Below are positions 42,820 to 51,391 of a stretch of DNA of 64,000 bases, piece by piece. The first letter of the stretch is position 1, and each line of letters starts with the position of its first letter. A program made the translations under genes and the position numbers. The notes under the pieces are model-generated. The model made no database searches. It saw nothing but the letters and a program-made list of their open reading frames with translations, and was not told the origin of the DNA. The stretch spans positions 3,100,001 through 3,164,000 of the forward strand of contig NZ_UGSI01000001.1 of assembly GCF_900454495.1 (NCBI RefSeq), in the 5' to 3' direction. Source of the DNA: Paenibacillus macerans (GTDB taxonomy: Bacteria; Bacillota; Bacilli; Paenibacillales; Paenibacillaceae).

Positions 42820-43859
42820 TCGCGGCTTCCTCCCTTACCTTCCTCAAATTTCGGGATATGCACCCGAATGGTCGTGCCCGCTCCCGGCTTGCTGATCACC
42901 TCAACATGACCGCCAAGCTTCTCGGCGCGCTCCTTCATCGTCGTTAGCCCGTAAGAGCCCTGCTTCTGCGAGGTGCCGCTGAAGCCCTGTCCGTCATCGC
43001 TAATGCCGAGCACCACCTGGCGCGGCCCTTCGCGAAGCGACAGGCTGACCAAATGGGCCCCGGCATGTTTGACAATGTTGGCCATGGCTTCCTGAATGAT
43101 CAGAAACAGCTGATGCTCTTTCGCTTCCGACAGCTCCCCCTGAAGATCCAGGTCTTTGATTCCTTTCAAACCGTTTTGCCTGCAGTAATCCGGAAACCAC
43201 TGATCCAGCGCCTCCGCCAGCGATTTGCCGACCAGTTCCATCGGCCGAAGCTGGGCAATCAGCGCCCGCATTTGCTTTTGCGCCGTATTCGACATCTGGA
43301 TGAGCTGTTCCAGCACCGTATGGGCCGCAGGGGCATTGCTTTCCAGCACTTTGGGCAGCGAGGAAGCGGCCATGTGAATCGCGAACAGCTGCTGGCTCAC
43401 CGTATCGTGCAAGTCTCGGGCCATGCGCCTTCTTTCTTCCAACACCGCTTTTTCGGCCGCCTGCTCCTTTTCCATGACTTCCTGCTCCCCAAGCTGCTGC
43501 AGCAGTTGCATTTTCGTTTCCATGGAATCGACCATTTCGTTGAATTCCTGATAAACACCGGCAAACGTCTGATCCGCCGTTTCGGGCATCCGAATCGACA
43601 AATTCCCTTTGGCCACCTGCAGCATGTTTAAATGAAGCAGATCGATTTTGCCCTGAATCCGCCGTCCGGCGATATAGCCGATGATCAGCGTAAACACCAC
43701 AATGCCGGCAATGTCGTAAATCCACACGTGGGGGTCGCCCACATGAATCACTCCGGTCTTGGAGCCGATGTAAAGAGCAGCCGCCGTCAATCCTCCCGTA
43801 AGCAGAAAATAACACAGCAGCTCCCATTTCGTATTTTTTAAAATACGCTGTACGATCAT
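42816..43859 (-). CDS. liaS: LiaS-like sensor histidine kinase
   Basis: 347 residues. Two N-terminal membrane helices (about residues 15-35 and 48-68) with a very short outer loop make it an intramembrane-sensing kinase. HAMP is followed by a HisKA_3 domain with the phospho-His in RRRMARDLHDTVSQQLFAIH. HATPase_c has IIQEAMANIVKHAG and ISDDGQGFSG. The gene lies between liaF and liaR with minimal spacing, as in other Bacilli. Confidence 0.93.
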   Translation of the reverse strand: MIVQRILKNTKWELLCYFLLTGGLTAAALYIGSKTGVIHVGDPHVWIYDIAGIVVFTLIIGYIAGRRIQGKIDLLHLNMLQVAKGNLSIRMPETADQTFAGVYQEFNEMVDSMETKMQLLQQLGEQEVMEKEQAAEKAVLEERRRMARDLHDTVSQQLFAIHMAASSLPKVLESNAPAAHTVLEQLIQMSNTAQKQMRALIAQLRPMELVGKSLAEALDQWFPDYCRQNGLKGIKDLDLQGELSEAKEHQLFLIIQEAMANIVKHAGAHLVSLSLREGPRQVVLGISDDGQGFSGTSQKQGSYGLTTMKERAEKLGGHVEVISKPGAGTTIRVHIPKFEEGKGGSRE

Positions 43860-43863
43860 CCGC

Positions 43864-44844
43864 CTAACCCACCATATTCACTTTAACGTCGCCGATAAAC
43901 ACGCTGACGACCAGCTTGATTTTTTTGCTCGCTTCCCGGTAATACGGGGATTCGGCGGAAACGCTGCTCATAAATCCGCCCTGCTTCTGCTTCAGCACCT
44001 TCAAATCGCCGATAAAGGCGCTGGAAGTGGCCATGATGCCGATATCCATATCCTCCGGAATGAATATCTTGACGTCGCCGATAAAAGACGAAACGTTGAT
44101 TTTCGTCTCCCCGTACGGAATTTGCGCCTTCGTCAAATCGATAACCGTATCCCCGATAAAATGCGAGATGTTCGTTGGCCGCAGCTGAAAATAATCCTGC
44201 CCCAAATGTACGTCTCCGATAAATCCCGATTTATTGACCACTTCACCCTTGTCGCTGTCCATGCCATAGTAATGCTCGTATTTCGGACGTTCCTGTTTGG
44301 GACGTTCCTTCTCCTGCGTTGCTTCCTTCTTGGCCTCTTCCTTCTCCAGCGAACCGAAAATCGAATCCAGCGGCGACTCCATTTCCGGATGAAATGCCGG
44401 GGGCGGGGGCGGATTCAGCGGCGACGGCGGCGGAGGCGGAAATTGCTCATGGCGGCGGCGGTGCGGATGCGGCGGAAATCCCTCGCGACGGCGGTGTGAA
44501 TGCCGCGGTCTGAAAATGAGGCAAATCCCGCCGATAATCAGCGCAAGCGGGAAGAAATACTTAAAGAAGTCCCCCGGATCGAGCGATATATATCCCAAAT
44601 TACTGCCAAGAAAATAACCGCCGATCAGCAGTAAAATCAGGCTGCCCGCCAGTCCGCCGCCGTGCCGGTTGCCCGAGGCCAGGCTCGTCAATCCGGCAAA
44701 AATCAGAAACACCGGCCAAAACGTAGAGAACAGATAGCCGATGCTAACGTCGGTTATTCCCATTTGGTTGAGCAAAAACAAGGCCCCGATACCAATGAGC
44801 AGCAACCCGCCGATCAGCCTGCCGAACCAATTGTGTCTCATCAT
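43864..44844 (-). CDS. liaF: LiaF-like membrane inhibitor protein
   Basis: About 326 residues from the ATG at 44844 (GGAGGGAAAC upstream; the first possible ATG at 44856 lacks a site). Four membrane helices (LIGGLLLIGIGALFLLNQ, YLFSTFWPVFLIFAGLTS, LAGSLILLLIGGYFLG, FPLALIIGGICLIF) precede a Pro/His/Arg-rich linker. The C-terminal domain has four FIGD motifs (SGFIGDVHLG, SHFIGDTVIDL, SSFIGDVKIFI, VFIGDVKVNMVG), typical of the LiaF/VraT family. It keeps LiaS off without stress. First gene of liaFSR. Confidence 0.92.
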   Translation of the reverse strand: MMRHNWFGRLIGGLLLIGIGALFLLNQMGITDVSIGYLFSTFWPVFLIFAGLTSLASGNRHGGGLAGSLILLLIGGYFLGSNLGYISLDPGDFFKYFFPLALIIGGICLIFRPRHSHRRREGFPPHPHRRRHEQFPPPPPSPLNPPPPPAFHPEMESPLDSIFGSLEKEEAKKEATQEKERPKQERPKYEHYYGMDSDKGEVVNKSGFIGDVHLGQDYFQLRPTNISHFIGDTVIDLTKAQIPYGETKINVSSFIGDVKIFIPEDMDIGIMATSSAFIGDLKVLKQKQGGFMSSVSAESPYYREASKKIKLVVSVFIGDVKVNMVG

Positions 44845-44932
44845 GTTTCCCTCCATATCTCAAACAAACTCTGTTAATGCTAGTGTACAACAAGCTGCTG
44901 AAGGAGGACAGCGGCGGGAGAAGTAAGCTTCT

Positions 44933-45003
44933 CTCGGTCTCCGGACCGAGGAAAACACCAAATATTTACATATAAAAAGAGCACCCGATTTTAGGGCGCT
45001 CTT
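44933..45003 (-). terminator. Hairpin and terminator after the spore-protein-like gene
   Basis: AAGAGCGCCC/GGGTGCTCTT on the minus strand, with a TTTTTAT tail (44973-45003), ends the 45019-45186 transcript. A further perfect hairpin CTCGGTC/GACCGAG sits at 44933-44950, upstream of liaF. Confidence 0.78.
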
Positions 45004-45018
45004 CGCTTAGTTGCTTAA

Positions 45019-45186
45019 CTATTGTTGTTGTTGTTGAGTACCGCTTACAGGCGTAGTTGCATTGCGGGAAGCTTTAGCCTTTTGGGCAACGGTTGCAGTG
45101 CTTTCCTCAGCAAATTCTTCGTTAAACTTCTCGTTTGGTGTTTTGTAACCAGGAGAAGCCGCACGTTTTTGATTTTGATTTGGCAT
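45019..45186 (-). CDS. Small spore-protein-like (gamma-type SASP-like) protein
   Basis: 55 residues from the ATG at 45186 (GGGAGGTGAAATTC just upstream). Very polar and Gln/Ala/Asn/Thr-rich, with no hydrophobic core: NQNQKRAASPGYKTPNEKFN, EEFAEESTATVAQKAK, and a poly-Gln tail. The EFAEEST block recalls the EFASET repeat of gamma-type small acid-soluble spore proteins, which store amino acids in the spore. Only one such block is present. A sporulation sigma factor (G) would be expected, but no clear promoter was picked. Confidence 0.6.
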   Translation of the reverse strand: MPNQNQKRAASPGYKTPNEKFNEEFAEESTATVAQKAKASRNATTPVSGTQQQQQ

Positions 45187-45324
45187 GAATTTCACCTCCC
45201 TCTCCATAACAGAGCGGTTTGTCACCGCCGGGTGCGATGCGGTCTTCGCGAAGGATGACCACATCGGTTATTATGCGACCGGCGAGGTAAAATATGCGGC
45301 CTGGAGCAAATTGTTAATCCGCTG

Positions 45325-46011
45325 TTAAATGGCCTTGTTCCACAAATCTTCCGGGATTTCCTTGCTCACTTCCATCGCTTTGCCAAGCTCTTTCAGCATC
45401 GCTTCCGTCAGTTTCCCGTTGCCTTTCCGGACGATCTGCACTTCGACTTCCTTCTTGCCCCATTCTTTATATACTTGCTTCGTTGTATCGAAATACAAAT
45501 CGATTTTTTTTCCTTTGATGGCGGAGCCTTTATCCGCGACGACCCCGTATCCGTAGCCCGGAATATATAAAATGGTGCCGATCGGGAACACCTTCAGGTC
45601 GGCCGCAATGGTCGATACCGTATCCTTGTCCCGCCGTACCTTGACTCCCGAATACGTTATGCCGTACTGCGGATGGTTGGGCTTTTTACCCGTGGATTCA
45701 TAGCCCGCGGTATATCCGGTAGCCAGAACCCTGACCGTCTTGACGGTCTTTTTTTTCGGTTCGGGCTTCGTCTCGGTTTTTTGCACGTTTAACATCAACT
45801 TGTGCCGGTAATGAACGGCCCGGTTTTGCCAACCGGCGGGTGTCCGGGAAAATCCGGCTTCCAGCCACGGCGCATGACTCCGGTATTGATATACCGCCTG
45901 ATTCGCCCCGGCAATCCCGTGCGGCGGAACATCCGCGGCAAGCGTAACGGTCAGCAGCACTCCTAGCATCAAGCACTTGCCGATATGTTTCCAGATATAA
46001 ATTTGGCGCAT
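45325..46011 (-). CDS. Exported 3D-domain (lytic transglycosylase-like) protein
   Basis: 228 residues. Signal peptide (CLMLGVLLTVTLAADV), a basic linker, then the 3D domain from about residue 95: VLATGYTAGYESTGKKPNHP, GITYSGVKVRRDK, FPIGTILYIPGYGYGVVADK, GSAIKGKKIDLYFDT, with the three conserved Asp. The domain is shared with YocH, YuiC and the C-terminal part of MltA, which cut peptidoglycan. The start codon lies inside a 17-bp near-perfect hairpin (46005-46052), which suggests translational control. Confidence 0.88.
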   Translation of the reverse strand: MRQIYIWKHIGKCLMLGVLLTVTLAADVPPHGIAGANQAVYQYRSHAPWLEAGFSRTPAGWQNRAVHYRHKLMLNVQKTETKPEPKKKTVKTVRVLATGYTAGYESTGKKPNHPQYGITYSGVKVRRDKDTVSTIAADLKVFPIGTILYIPGYGYGVVADKGSAIKGKKIDLYFDTTKQVYKEWGKKEVEVQIVRKGNGKLTEAMLKELGKAMEVSKEIPEDLWNKAI

Positions 46012-46052
46012 GTGAAAACCTCCCCCTTATCCGAAGGTTTTCCACATGCGCC
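46005..46052 (-). promoter_or_regulatory. Long hairpin that pairs the start codon of the 3D-domain gene
   Basis: GGCGCATGTGAAAACCT (46005-46021) pairs with AGGTTTTCCACATGCGCC (46035-46052), 17 bp with a single bulged base and a 13-base loop. In the mRNA, the GGGGGAGG ribosome binding site is in the loop and the first base pairs, and the AUG is in the 3' arm. Confidence 0.8.
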
Positions 46053-46065
46053 TCAATTTATACGT

Positions 46066-46255
46066 GGTCAGCTTTTAATCACGAAGCAATTTCATGAAGT
46101 TTATTCGGCATCGAATCTTGAATTCAGCCGGCCAAGCGGATGCTTCCGAAGTATGCTTCCTACGGAAGCATTTCAGTTGCTCACGTAGGTTACACCTACG
46201 CTCCGCTACTCAGTCCCTGGCTTCATCCAACCTTCTCGGTGCTTAAAAGCTGACC
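46066..46255 (-). repeat. Full copy of the GTTCAAAAAGT-related repeat family, at the thrS 3' end
   Basis: Ends GGTCAGCTTTTAA and TTAAAAGCTGACC are inverted. The interior shares GAGAAGGTTGGATGAAGC, GTAGCGGAGCGTAGGTG-like and GCTGAATTCAAGATTCGA with 14033-14201. It also has nested short dyads (CTTCCGTAGGAAG, GTAGGTTACACCTAC-type). It starts 3 bp after thrS and may double as its transcription end. Confidence 0.85.
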
Positions 46256-46257
46256 TA

Positions 46258-48198
46258 TTAAATTGTATGGTTGCGGATTTCGTTCTGCAGTTCGACGATT
46301 ACTTCATCGAGCGCTTTAGCACCCAGGTCGCCTTCGCCGCGTTTACGCACCGATACGGTGCCGCCGCTTTGCTCGTTTTCGCCGACGATAAACATGTACG
46401 GCAGCTTCTCGAGCTGGGACTCGCGGATTTTGTACCCGAGCTTCTCGTTGCGCAGGTCGCTTTCCGCCCGAATGCCGGCGGCCCGCAGCTTGTCTTCGAC
46501 TTGGCGGGCATACGCGTCGAAGTTTCCGGATACCGGGATGACCTTCGCTTGCACCGGCGCCAGCCAAAGCGGCAGATTGCCGGCAAAGTTCTCAAGCAGG
46601 AAGGCGGTAAACCGTTCCATCGTTCCGAGAATGCCGCGATGCAATACGACTGGACGGTGTTTGGCCCCGTCTTCGCCGACATATTCCAGCTCAAACCGTT
46701 CCGGGAGCAGGAAGTCGATTTGCACCGTCGACAGTGTCTCTTCCTTGCCGAGCGCGGTCTTGATCTGCACGTCCAGCTTCGGACCGTAGAAGGCCGCTTC
46801 GCCTTCGGCTTCGAAGAACGGAAGTCCCGCTTCCTCTACGACCTCGCGAAGAATCCGCTGCGCTTTGTTCCACATTTCATCGTTTTGGTAATATTTCTCC
46901 GTATCCTGCGGATCGCGGTAGGACAAACGGAACCGGTATTCCTTGATGCCGAAATCGTTATAGACTTGGGCGATCAAATCCAGCACGCGCTTGAATTCAT
47001 CTTTGATTTGGTCAAAACGGCAGAAAATATGGGCGTCGTTGAGCGTCATCGAACGGACCCGGTGCAGTCCGGTAAGCGCTCCGGACATTTCATACCGATG
47101 CTGCATGCCGAGCTCGGCGATGCGGATCGGCAAATCCCGGTAGCTCCGCAGATCGCTTTTATAGACCATCATATGGTGCGGACAGTTCATCGGGCGAAGA
47201 ATAAATTCCTCGGTGTCGATGGCCATTTTCGGGAAAATATCGTCCTGGTAATGCTCCCAGTGCCCCGAGGTTTTGTACAGGTCGACGTTGCCGAGCACCG
47301 GAGTATACACGTGCTGATAGCCAAGCCGCTCCTCGATATCGACGATGTACCGTTCCAGCGTCCGGCGCACCGTCGCCCCCTTCGGCAGCCAGATCGGCAA
47401 GCCTTGTCCGACCAGATTGTTGAACGTAAAGATATTCAGCTCTTTGCCCAGCTTGCGGTGATCCCGTTTTTTCGCTTCCTCCAGCATATGCAGATGCTCG
47501 TCGAGTTCCGCCTTTTTCATAAACGCGGTGCCGTAAATGCGCTGCAGCATTTTGTTGTCGCTGTTGCCGCGCCAGTAAGCCCCCGCGACGCTCAGCAGCT
47601 TGAACACTTTGATTTTGCCCGTCGAAGGCACGTGCGGCCCCCGGCACAGGTCGAAAAACTCGCCTTGATCATAAATCGAGATGACGCTGTCTTCCGGCAA
47701 ATCGCGAATAAGCTCCAGCTTGTACGGATCGCCCAATTCGGTGTAAATCGCCAACGCTTCTTCGCGGCTGACTTCGCGCCGGGAAATCGGCAGATTTTCG
47801 CCGATGATGCGCTCCATCTCTTTTTCGATTTTCTGCAGATCCTCCGGATTCAGCGGATGCTCCAGATCCATGTCGTAATAAAAACCGTCCTCGATGACCG
47901 GACCGACCCCAAGTTTGACCTCCTTGCTGCCGAACAGCCGCTTCACCGCTTGCGCCATCAAATGCGCGGTGCTGTGGCGCATAATCTCCAGGCCTTCTTT
48001 GGAGTCCCCCGTAATGATTTCCACCTTGGCCCCGTCAATCAGCTTGGCGCTCAAATCGACCGCCACGCCGTTTAATTTCCCGGCCAGCGCGTTTTTGCGC
48101 AGCCCGCTGCTGATCGAAGCGGCCACATCCTCCAAACTGCTTCCTTCCGCGTACTCCCGGACCGACCCGTCCGGCAAAGAAATGGATACTGCTCCCAT
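46258..48198 (-). CDS. thrS: Threonyl-tRNA synthetase
   Basis: 646 residues from the ATG at 48198 (GGAGGAAACGACG upstream; frame open to 48258 inside the terminator hairpin). The N-terminal TGS domain (ISLPDGSVREYAEGSSLEDV) is followed by the editing domain (MRHSTAHLMAQAVKRLF, with HSTAH) and the class II catalytic core: VYTPVLGNVDLYKTSGHWEH, RPMNCPHHMMVYKSDLRSY, FYGPKLDVQIKTALG, and VLHRGILGTMERFTAFLLE. The anticodon-binding domain is last. It is controlled by a T-box leader. The ytxC-thrS neighbourhood is as in Bacillus. Confidence 0.97.
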   Translation of the reverse strand: MGAVSISLPDGSVREYAEGSSLEDVAASISSGLRKNALAGKLNGVAVDLSAKLIDGAKVEIITGDSKEGLEIMRHSTAHLMAQAVKRLFGSKEVKLGVGPVIEDGFYYDMDLEHPLNPEDLQKIEKEMERIIGENLPISRREVSREEALAIYTELGDPYKLELIRDLPEDSVISIYDQGEFFDLCRGPHVPSTGKIKVFKLLSVAGAYWRGNSDNKMLQRIYGTAFMKKAELDEHLHMLEEAKKRDHRKLGKELNIFTFNNLVGQGLPIWLPKGATVRRTLERYIVDIEERLGYQHVYTPVLGNVDLYKTSGHWEHYQDDIFPKMAIDTEEFILRPMNCPHHMMVYKSDLRSYRDLPIRIAELGMQHRYEMSGALTGLHRVRSMTLNDAHIFCRFDQIKDEFKRVLDLIAQVYNDFGIKEYRFRLSYRDPQDTEKYYQNDEMWNKAQRILREVVEEAGLPFFEAEGEAAFYGPKLDVQIKTALGKEETLSTVQIDFLLPERFELEYVGEDGAKHRPVVLHRGILGTMERFTAFLLENFAGNLPLWLAPVQAKVIPVSGNFDAYARQVEDKLRAAGIRAESDLRNEKLGYKIRESQLEKLPYMFIVGENEQSGGTVSVRKRGEGDLGAKALDEVIVELQNEIRNHTI

Positions 48199-48255
48199 CG
48201 TCGTTTCCTCCCTGTTTTCGTAAATAGTTTTAAGGTCTTCCGGAAACGGACAAAT

Positions 48256-48570
48256 CAAAAAACGCCCGTCCCGGCAAAGGGACGAGCGTTATACCCGTGG
48301 TTCCACCCTCATTCGGCTTATTCCGCAGCATCCGCCAGCGGCGATAAACCCTTAATTCGGCATTGTGTAACGGCAATGAACCGGCATTCCTTAGTACCGT
48401 TAATCATCATAAACGAAAAACGGCGGACATGAATCCGCGCACTTGGGGTTCGGGAACGCAGCTACAAAGGGGTAAACCAAAACCGAATCCGGAGGGAATT
48501 CCAGCCCATGTTCCCTCTCTCTGCACCTTCAGGCATTTTGGTTCATGTCTTTGTCATCGCTTTTAGCTTG
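48256..48570 (-). ncRNA. T-box leader of thrS
   Basis: The minus strand carries the T-box sequence AGGGTGGAACCACGGG (plus 48293-48309), preceded by about 250 nt of structured leader that starts near AAGCGATGACAAAGACATGA. An intrinsic terminator follows: AACGCTCGTCCC/GGGACGGGCGTT then TTTTG (48256-48290). Uncharged tRNA-Thr binds the leader and prevents the terminator. I did not fix the specifier codon by hand. Confidence 0.93.
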
Positions 48571-48576
48571 AACATC

Positions 48577-48606
48577 ATTATAATGCTATCCCCGCCGGCT
48601 CGTCAA
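48577..48606 (-). promoter_or_regulatory. Promoter of the thrS T-box leader
   Basis: -35 TTGACG (plus 48601-48606), 18-bp spacer, -10 TATAAT (plus 48577-48582), directly before the leader start. Confidence 0.8.
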
Positions 48607-48634
48607 GATTTTGCCGGATCCCCCTTAAGTGCGA

Positions 48635-48695
48635 GTTCAAAAAGCCGGATTTTCAGCACCAAAGAGTATGCTTCCGATGTGCTTTGTTCAAAACG
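48635..48695 (+). repeat. Fragment of the GTTCAAAAAGT repeat family
   Basis: GTTCAAAAAGCCGGATTTTCAG, then CACCAAAGAGTATGCTTCCG, then GTTCAAAACGC. It matches the end and parts of the middle of the other copies (14033, 37645, 46066) but is internally deleted. Confidence 0.65.
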
Positions 48696-48708
48696 CTTTA
48701 CCTCTTTA

Positions 48709-49617
48709 TTATGTGCCTTGATCCAGGCGGCGGACCTCACGGTGAAACAGCTTGCACTGCGGACAGAGAAGGCAAATTTCCACGCGCTCGCCAAAAATTT
48801 TCGCCAAGGTTTCAATGACCTGCGCCCCCGGGTCCTGTGTATGGATCAAAATGCGGTCCGGGGAAAGCGAAATCAGCGTGCTGACGATAACGTCCTCCAT
48901 TTCCATTTCCTGATCGGCGATTCGGGCCACCACTCCGCCCGAGGACGGAAGTTGGATCGGTGAAAATTGCTCGTTTAAAATCGCGAATTCATGTCCTTGC
49001 TTATGCATCAAATGGACGAGCGGCGTCAGCGGTTCCTGAAAATAAACAAAATACTGCAGCAAACTAATAAACTCCTCATACTGCTTATCCAGCAAATACT
49101 CGTCCACCGCGAAATCGGCGGCTTCCCGCAGACTGGCCTCGTACTCCTTCAGCCGGAAGGCGGCAAAACCGTCAAGATGCAGATGCTTTTCGCTGTGCAG
49201 ATATTCCCGCAGCGCAGCGCAAACCATCTGAACCCGCCTTTCCGCCGGACAGGTCTTGACTCCGTCTCTGGGCTGCTCCAAAAGCTCGCGGCAGATGTTC
49301 TTCACGATTTCCATTTCCTCGCGCGAAGTCCACTCATATTCCCGGTTCAAAATCCGTCCGAGCAGCTCATCCTCTTTCACATGCACGACATACTTGGCTA
49401 ATCCCAGCGATAAAAGGTCGATCAGTCGTTCCGGTTTGTTTTCTCCCGCCGCCCCCGGCAGGTTGACCACAGCCTCCATCGTTCCGCCCGAAACCTCGCT
49501 CAGCGTGAGCACGGCCCGCGGAGAGTGCAGACTGCTTACGGCATCATGCAAGTAACCGGCGAACCGGTTTTGCGCTTCGGCCTCAGCGGCTTTGACCCGT
49601 ATCGTAAAAAAATCCAT
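48709..49617 (-). CDS. ytxC: Sporulation protein YtxC
   Basis: 302 residues from the ATG at 49617 (GGGGGAC upstream; frame open to 49689). A soluble protein rich in charged helices: TIRVKAAEAEAQNRFAGYLH at the N-terminus, AAALREYLHSEKHLHLDGF-like centre (REYLHSEKHLHLDGFAAFRL), FAVDEYLLDKQYEEFISLLQ, and DRILIHTQDPGAQVIETLAK near the end with a CxxC motif (LLCPQCK). The family is found in spore formers next to thrS. Its molecular function is unknown. Confidence 0.88.
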   Translation of the reverse strand: MDFFTIRVKAAEAEAQNRFAGYLHDAVSSLHSPRAVLTLSEVSGGTMEAVVNLPGAAGENKPERLIDLLSLGLAKYVVHVKEDELLGRILNREYEWTSREEMEIVKNICRELLEQPRDGVKTCPAERRVQMVCAALREYLHSEKHLHLDGFAAFRLKEYEASLREAADFAVDEYLLDKQYEEFISLLQYFVYFQEPLTPLVHLMHKQGHEFAILNEQFSPIQLPSSGGVVARIADQEMEMEDVIVSTLISLSPDRILIHTQDPGAQVIETLAKIFGERVEICLLCPQCKLFHREVRRLDQGT

Positions 49618-49733
49618 GAACCTGTCCCCCTTCCGCTTCCTTCTCCAAGTATATGGCGGGAAGGAAACGGATATACGGAATAGGTTCATGGAATGAAAGG
49701 CAGTTTTGCCAATAGCCTGCCAGCTTATGCGGA

Positions 49734-50870
49734 TTAATTTTGCATAATAAAATCGCGTTCGACCGTGGCTTCTTCGTCAAACACCCGCAATATTTCGTAT
49801 TTCGTATTGCGCTGCGCAGGAGTTTTTCCGGCCTCGCGGATGATTTGCAACGTCGTTCCGATGTTGACTTTGTAAGTTGCGCCTGCGGACGAGACGACAT
49901 TCTCCTCGATCATCGTGCTGCCGAAATCGTTGCAGCCGTATTGCAGCGACAGCTTCCCGACTTCGGGGCCCATCGTCACCCAGGAAGACTGCAGATTTTT
50001 GATGTTGTCGAGCACGATCCGGCTGATCGCCACCGTTTTCAGGTACGATTCCGGCGTCTGTCTTTCGGCTTTCAAGTTCGTGTTGTCCGGTTGGAACGTC
50101 CATGGAATGAAGGCCAGGAAACCTTCCGACGGGTAGCCGTTTTGAATGCACTCGTCCTGCGCCTCGCGTACGCGCAGCAGGTGCAGCGCCCGCTCCTCCA
50201 TCGATTCGCCGAACCCGATCACCATCGTCGCGGTCGTGTTCATGCCGATTTTATGCGCCGTCTGCATCACGTCCATCCAGTCTCTCCAGGAGCCTTTCAG
50301 CCGGCTGATTTTGCGGCGGGTGCGGTCGTCCAAAATTTCCGCGCCGCCGCCGGGCAGCGAATCGAGGCCCGCGGCATGAATTTCGCGGATCACCTGTTCA
50401 AGCGACAGTCCGTTCGACACTTCTTTCATTTTCATGATCTCCGCCGGGGAGAAGGAGTGCATTGTGATATCCGGGAACCGCTGCTTGATCGCTTTCAGCA
50501 GGTCCGTATAATAGCTGAACGGCAGATTCGGGTTCGTTCCGCCCTGCATCAAGATTTCCGTACCGCCCACGTCGATCGTTTCCTGGATTTTTTGAAAGAT
50601 CACCTCATCCGGCAGGACATACCCTTCCTCCGAGCCCGGACGGCGGTAAAACGCGCAAAAACGGCAGTACACGTCGCAAATATTCGTGTAATTGATGTTC
50701 CGCCCGATGACGAATGTCGTCACCGGTTCGGGATGCTTCCGCTCCATCAGAATGTTGGCCGTGTGCCCCATTTTTTCCACTTCAGCGGATTCGAACAGAC
50801 GGACCGTGTCCTCCAAATCCAGGCGTCCGCCCTGCAGCGCCTTGTTTAATATATCGTCGATCGCAGCCAT
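49734..50870 (-). CDS. mqnC: Cyclic dehypoxanthinyl futalosine synthase
   Basis: 378 residues. Radical SAM enzyme of the futalosine menaquinone pathway. The cluster motif CDVYCRFCAFYR lies near residue 65. Other family motifs are INYTNICDVYC, EILMQGGTNPNLPFSYYTD, HSFSPAEIMKM, SLPGGGAEILDDRTRR, and WVTMGPEVGKLSLQYGCNDFG. It has GGGAGG before the ATG. It is alone here; the other mqn genes are not in the window. Confidence 0.95.
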   Translation of the reverse strand: MAAIDDILNKALQGGRLDLEDTVRLFESAEVEKMGHTANILMERKHPEPVTTFVIGRNINYTNICDVYCRFCAFYRRPGSEEGYVLPDEVIFQKIQETIDVGGTEILMQGGTNPNLPFSYYTDLLKAIKQRFPDITMHSFSPAEIMKMKEVSNGLSLEQVIREIHAAGLDSLPGGGAEILDDRTRRKISRLKGSWRDWMDVMQTAHKIGMNTTATMVIGFGESMEERALHLLRVREAQDECIQNGYPSEGFLAFIPWTFQPDNTNLKAERQTPESYLKTVAISRIVLDNIKNLQSSWVTMGPEVGKLSLQYGCNDFGSTMIEENVVSSAGATYKVNIGTTLQIIREAGKTPAQRNTKYEILRVFDEEATVERDFIMQN

Positions 50871-51169
50871 ATCACTGCCTCCCTACAACTAAAAATGAGA
50901 TAAATAAAATCGTGAAAAATTAAACATTATGGTTTAATCGTAACATAATCATGGGCAGAAAAACAGCACCCGTGTTGAGCGAAGGCCGGATCGGAAGAAC
51001 GGTTGAAGAACGGTTGAAGAACGATCGGGAGAACGGTTGGAAGAAGGACGGCCTTATGGAACCAACTGCAAAAGTGCAGTTGAAAAAGGCTAAAACCTGG
51101 TTGCCTGAGCCTGAGAGAGGAGTCCAGCAAAATATAAGGGCAACAAAGGGCGTTATTCCGTCGGTATCC
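50871..51169. other. Intergenic region with short repeats
   Basis: About 300 bases upstream of mqnC. It contains two to three 12-base units GAACGGTTGAAG (near 50998-51045) and a perfect hairpin CAACTGCA/TGCAGTTG (51063-51082). Open frames on both strands have no ribosome binding sites. No gene is supported. Confidence 0.5.
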
Positions 51170-51332
51170 GTCCATTTGAGAGAAATAGGTACAATTTATG
51201 TCGCTATTTTTTCGAATGACAAGGAAATGACCGCGTTCTAGACCTTTAATAGGAAATAAGTACCAAAAATGCCGCTAATGGGAATGAACATGCCTGAGTC
51301 CGGATAATAAGTACATAAAATGCCGTTAACTT
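51170..51332. repeat. Second copy of the GTCCATTTGAGAG/AATAAGTACA repeat
   Basis: GTCCATTTGAGAGAAATAGG, later AAATAAGTACCAAAAATGCC and ATAATAAGTACATAAAATGC. Homologous over about 160 bp to 41836-42000. The internal units share an AATARGTACAAAAATGYCGCTA core. Function unknown. Confidence 0.8.
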
Positions 51333-51339
51333 TCTTACC

Positions 51340-51371
51340 AAAAAGCAAGCACCCGGCCAGGATGACCGGGT
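51340..51371 (-). terminator. Terminator of the met operon
   Basis: Stem ACCCGG/CCGGGT (51351-51356, 51366-51371), followed on the minus strand by GCTTGCTTTTTGG. Confidence 0.75.
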
Positions 51372-51391
51372 ACTGTGGGGGAAAACAAACA

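Noticed and set aside
46267..48075. 602-codon plus-strand frame
   Set aside because: It is opposite thrS, which is certain; no start site or family features.
50951..51241. Frames on both strands upstream of mqnC
   Set aside because: They run through a noncoding dispersed repeat and short tandem repeats; no ribosome binding site.
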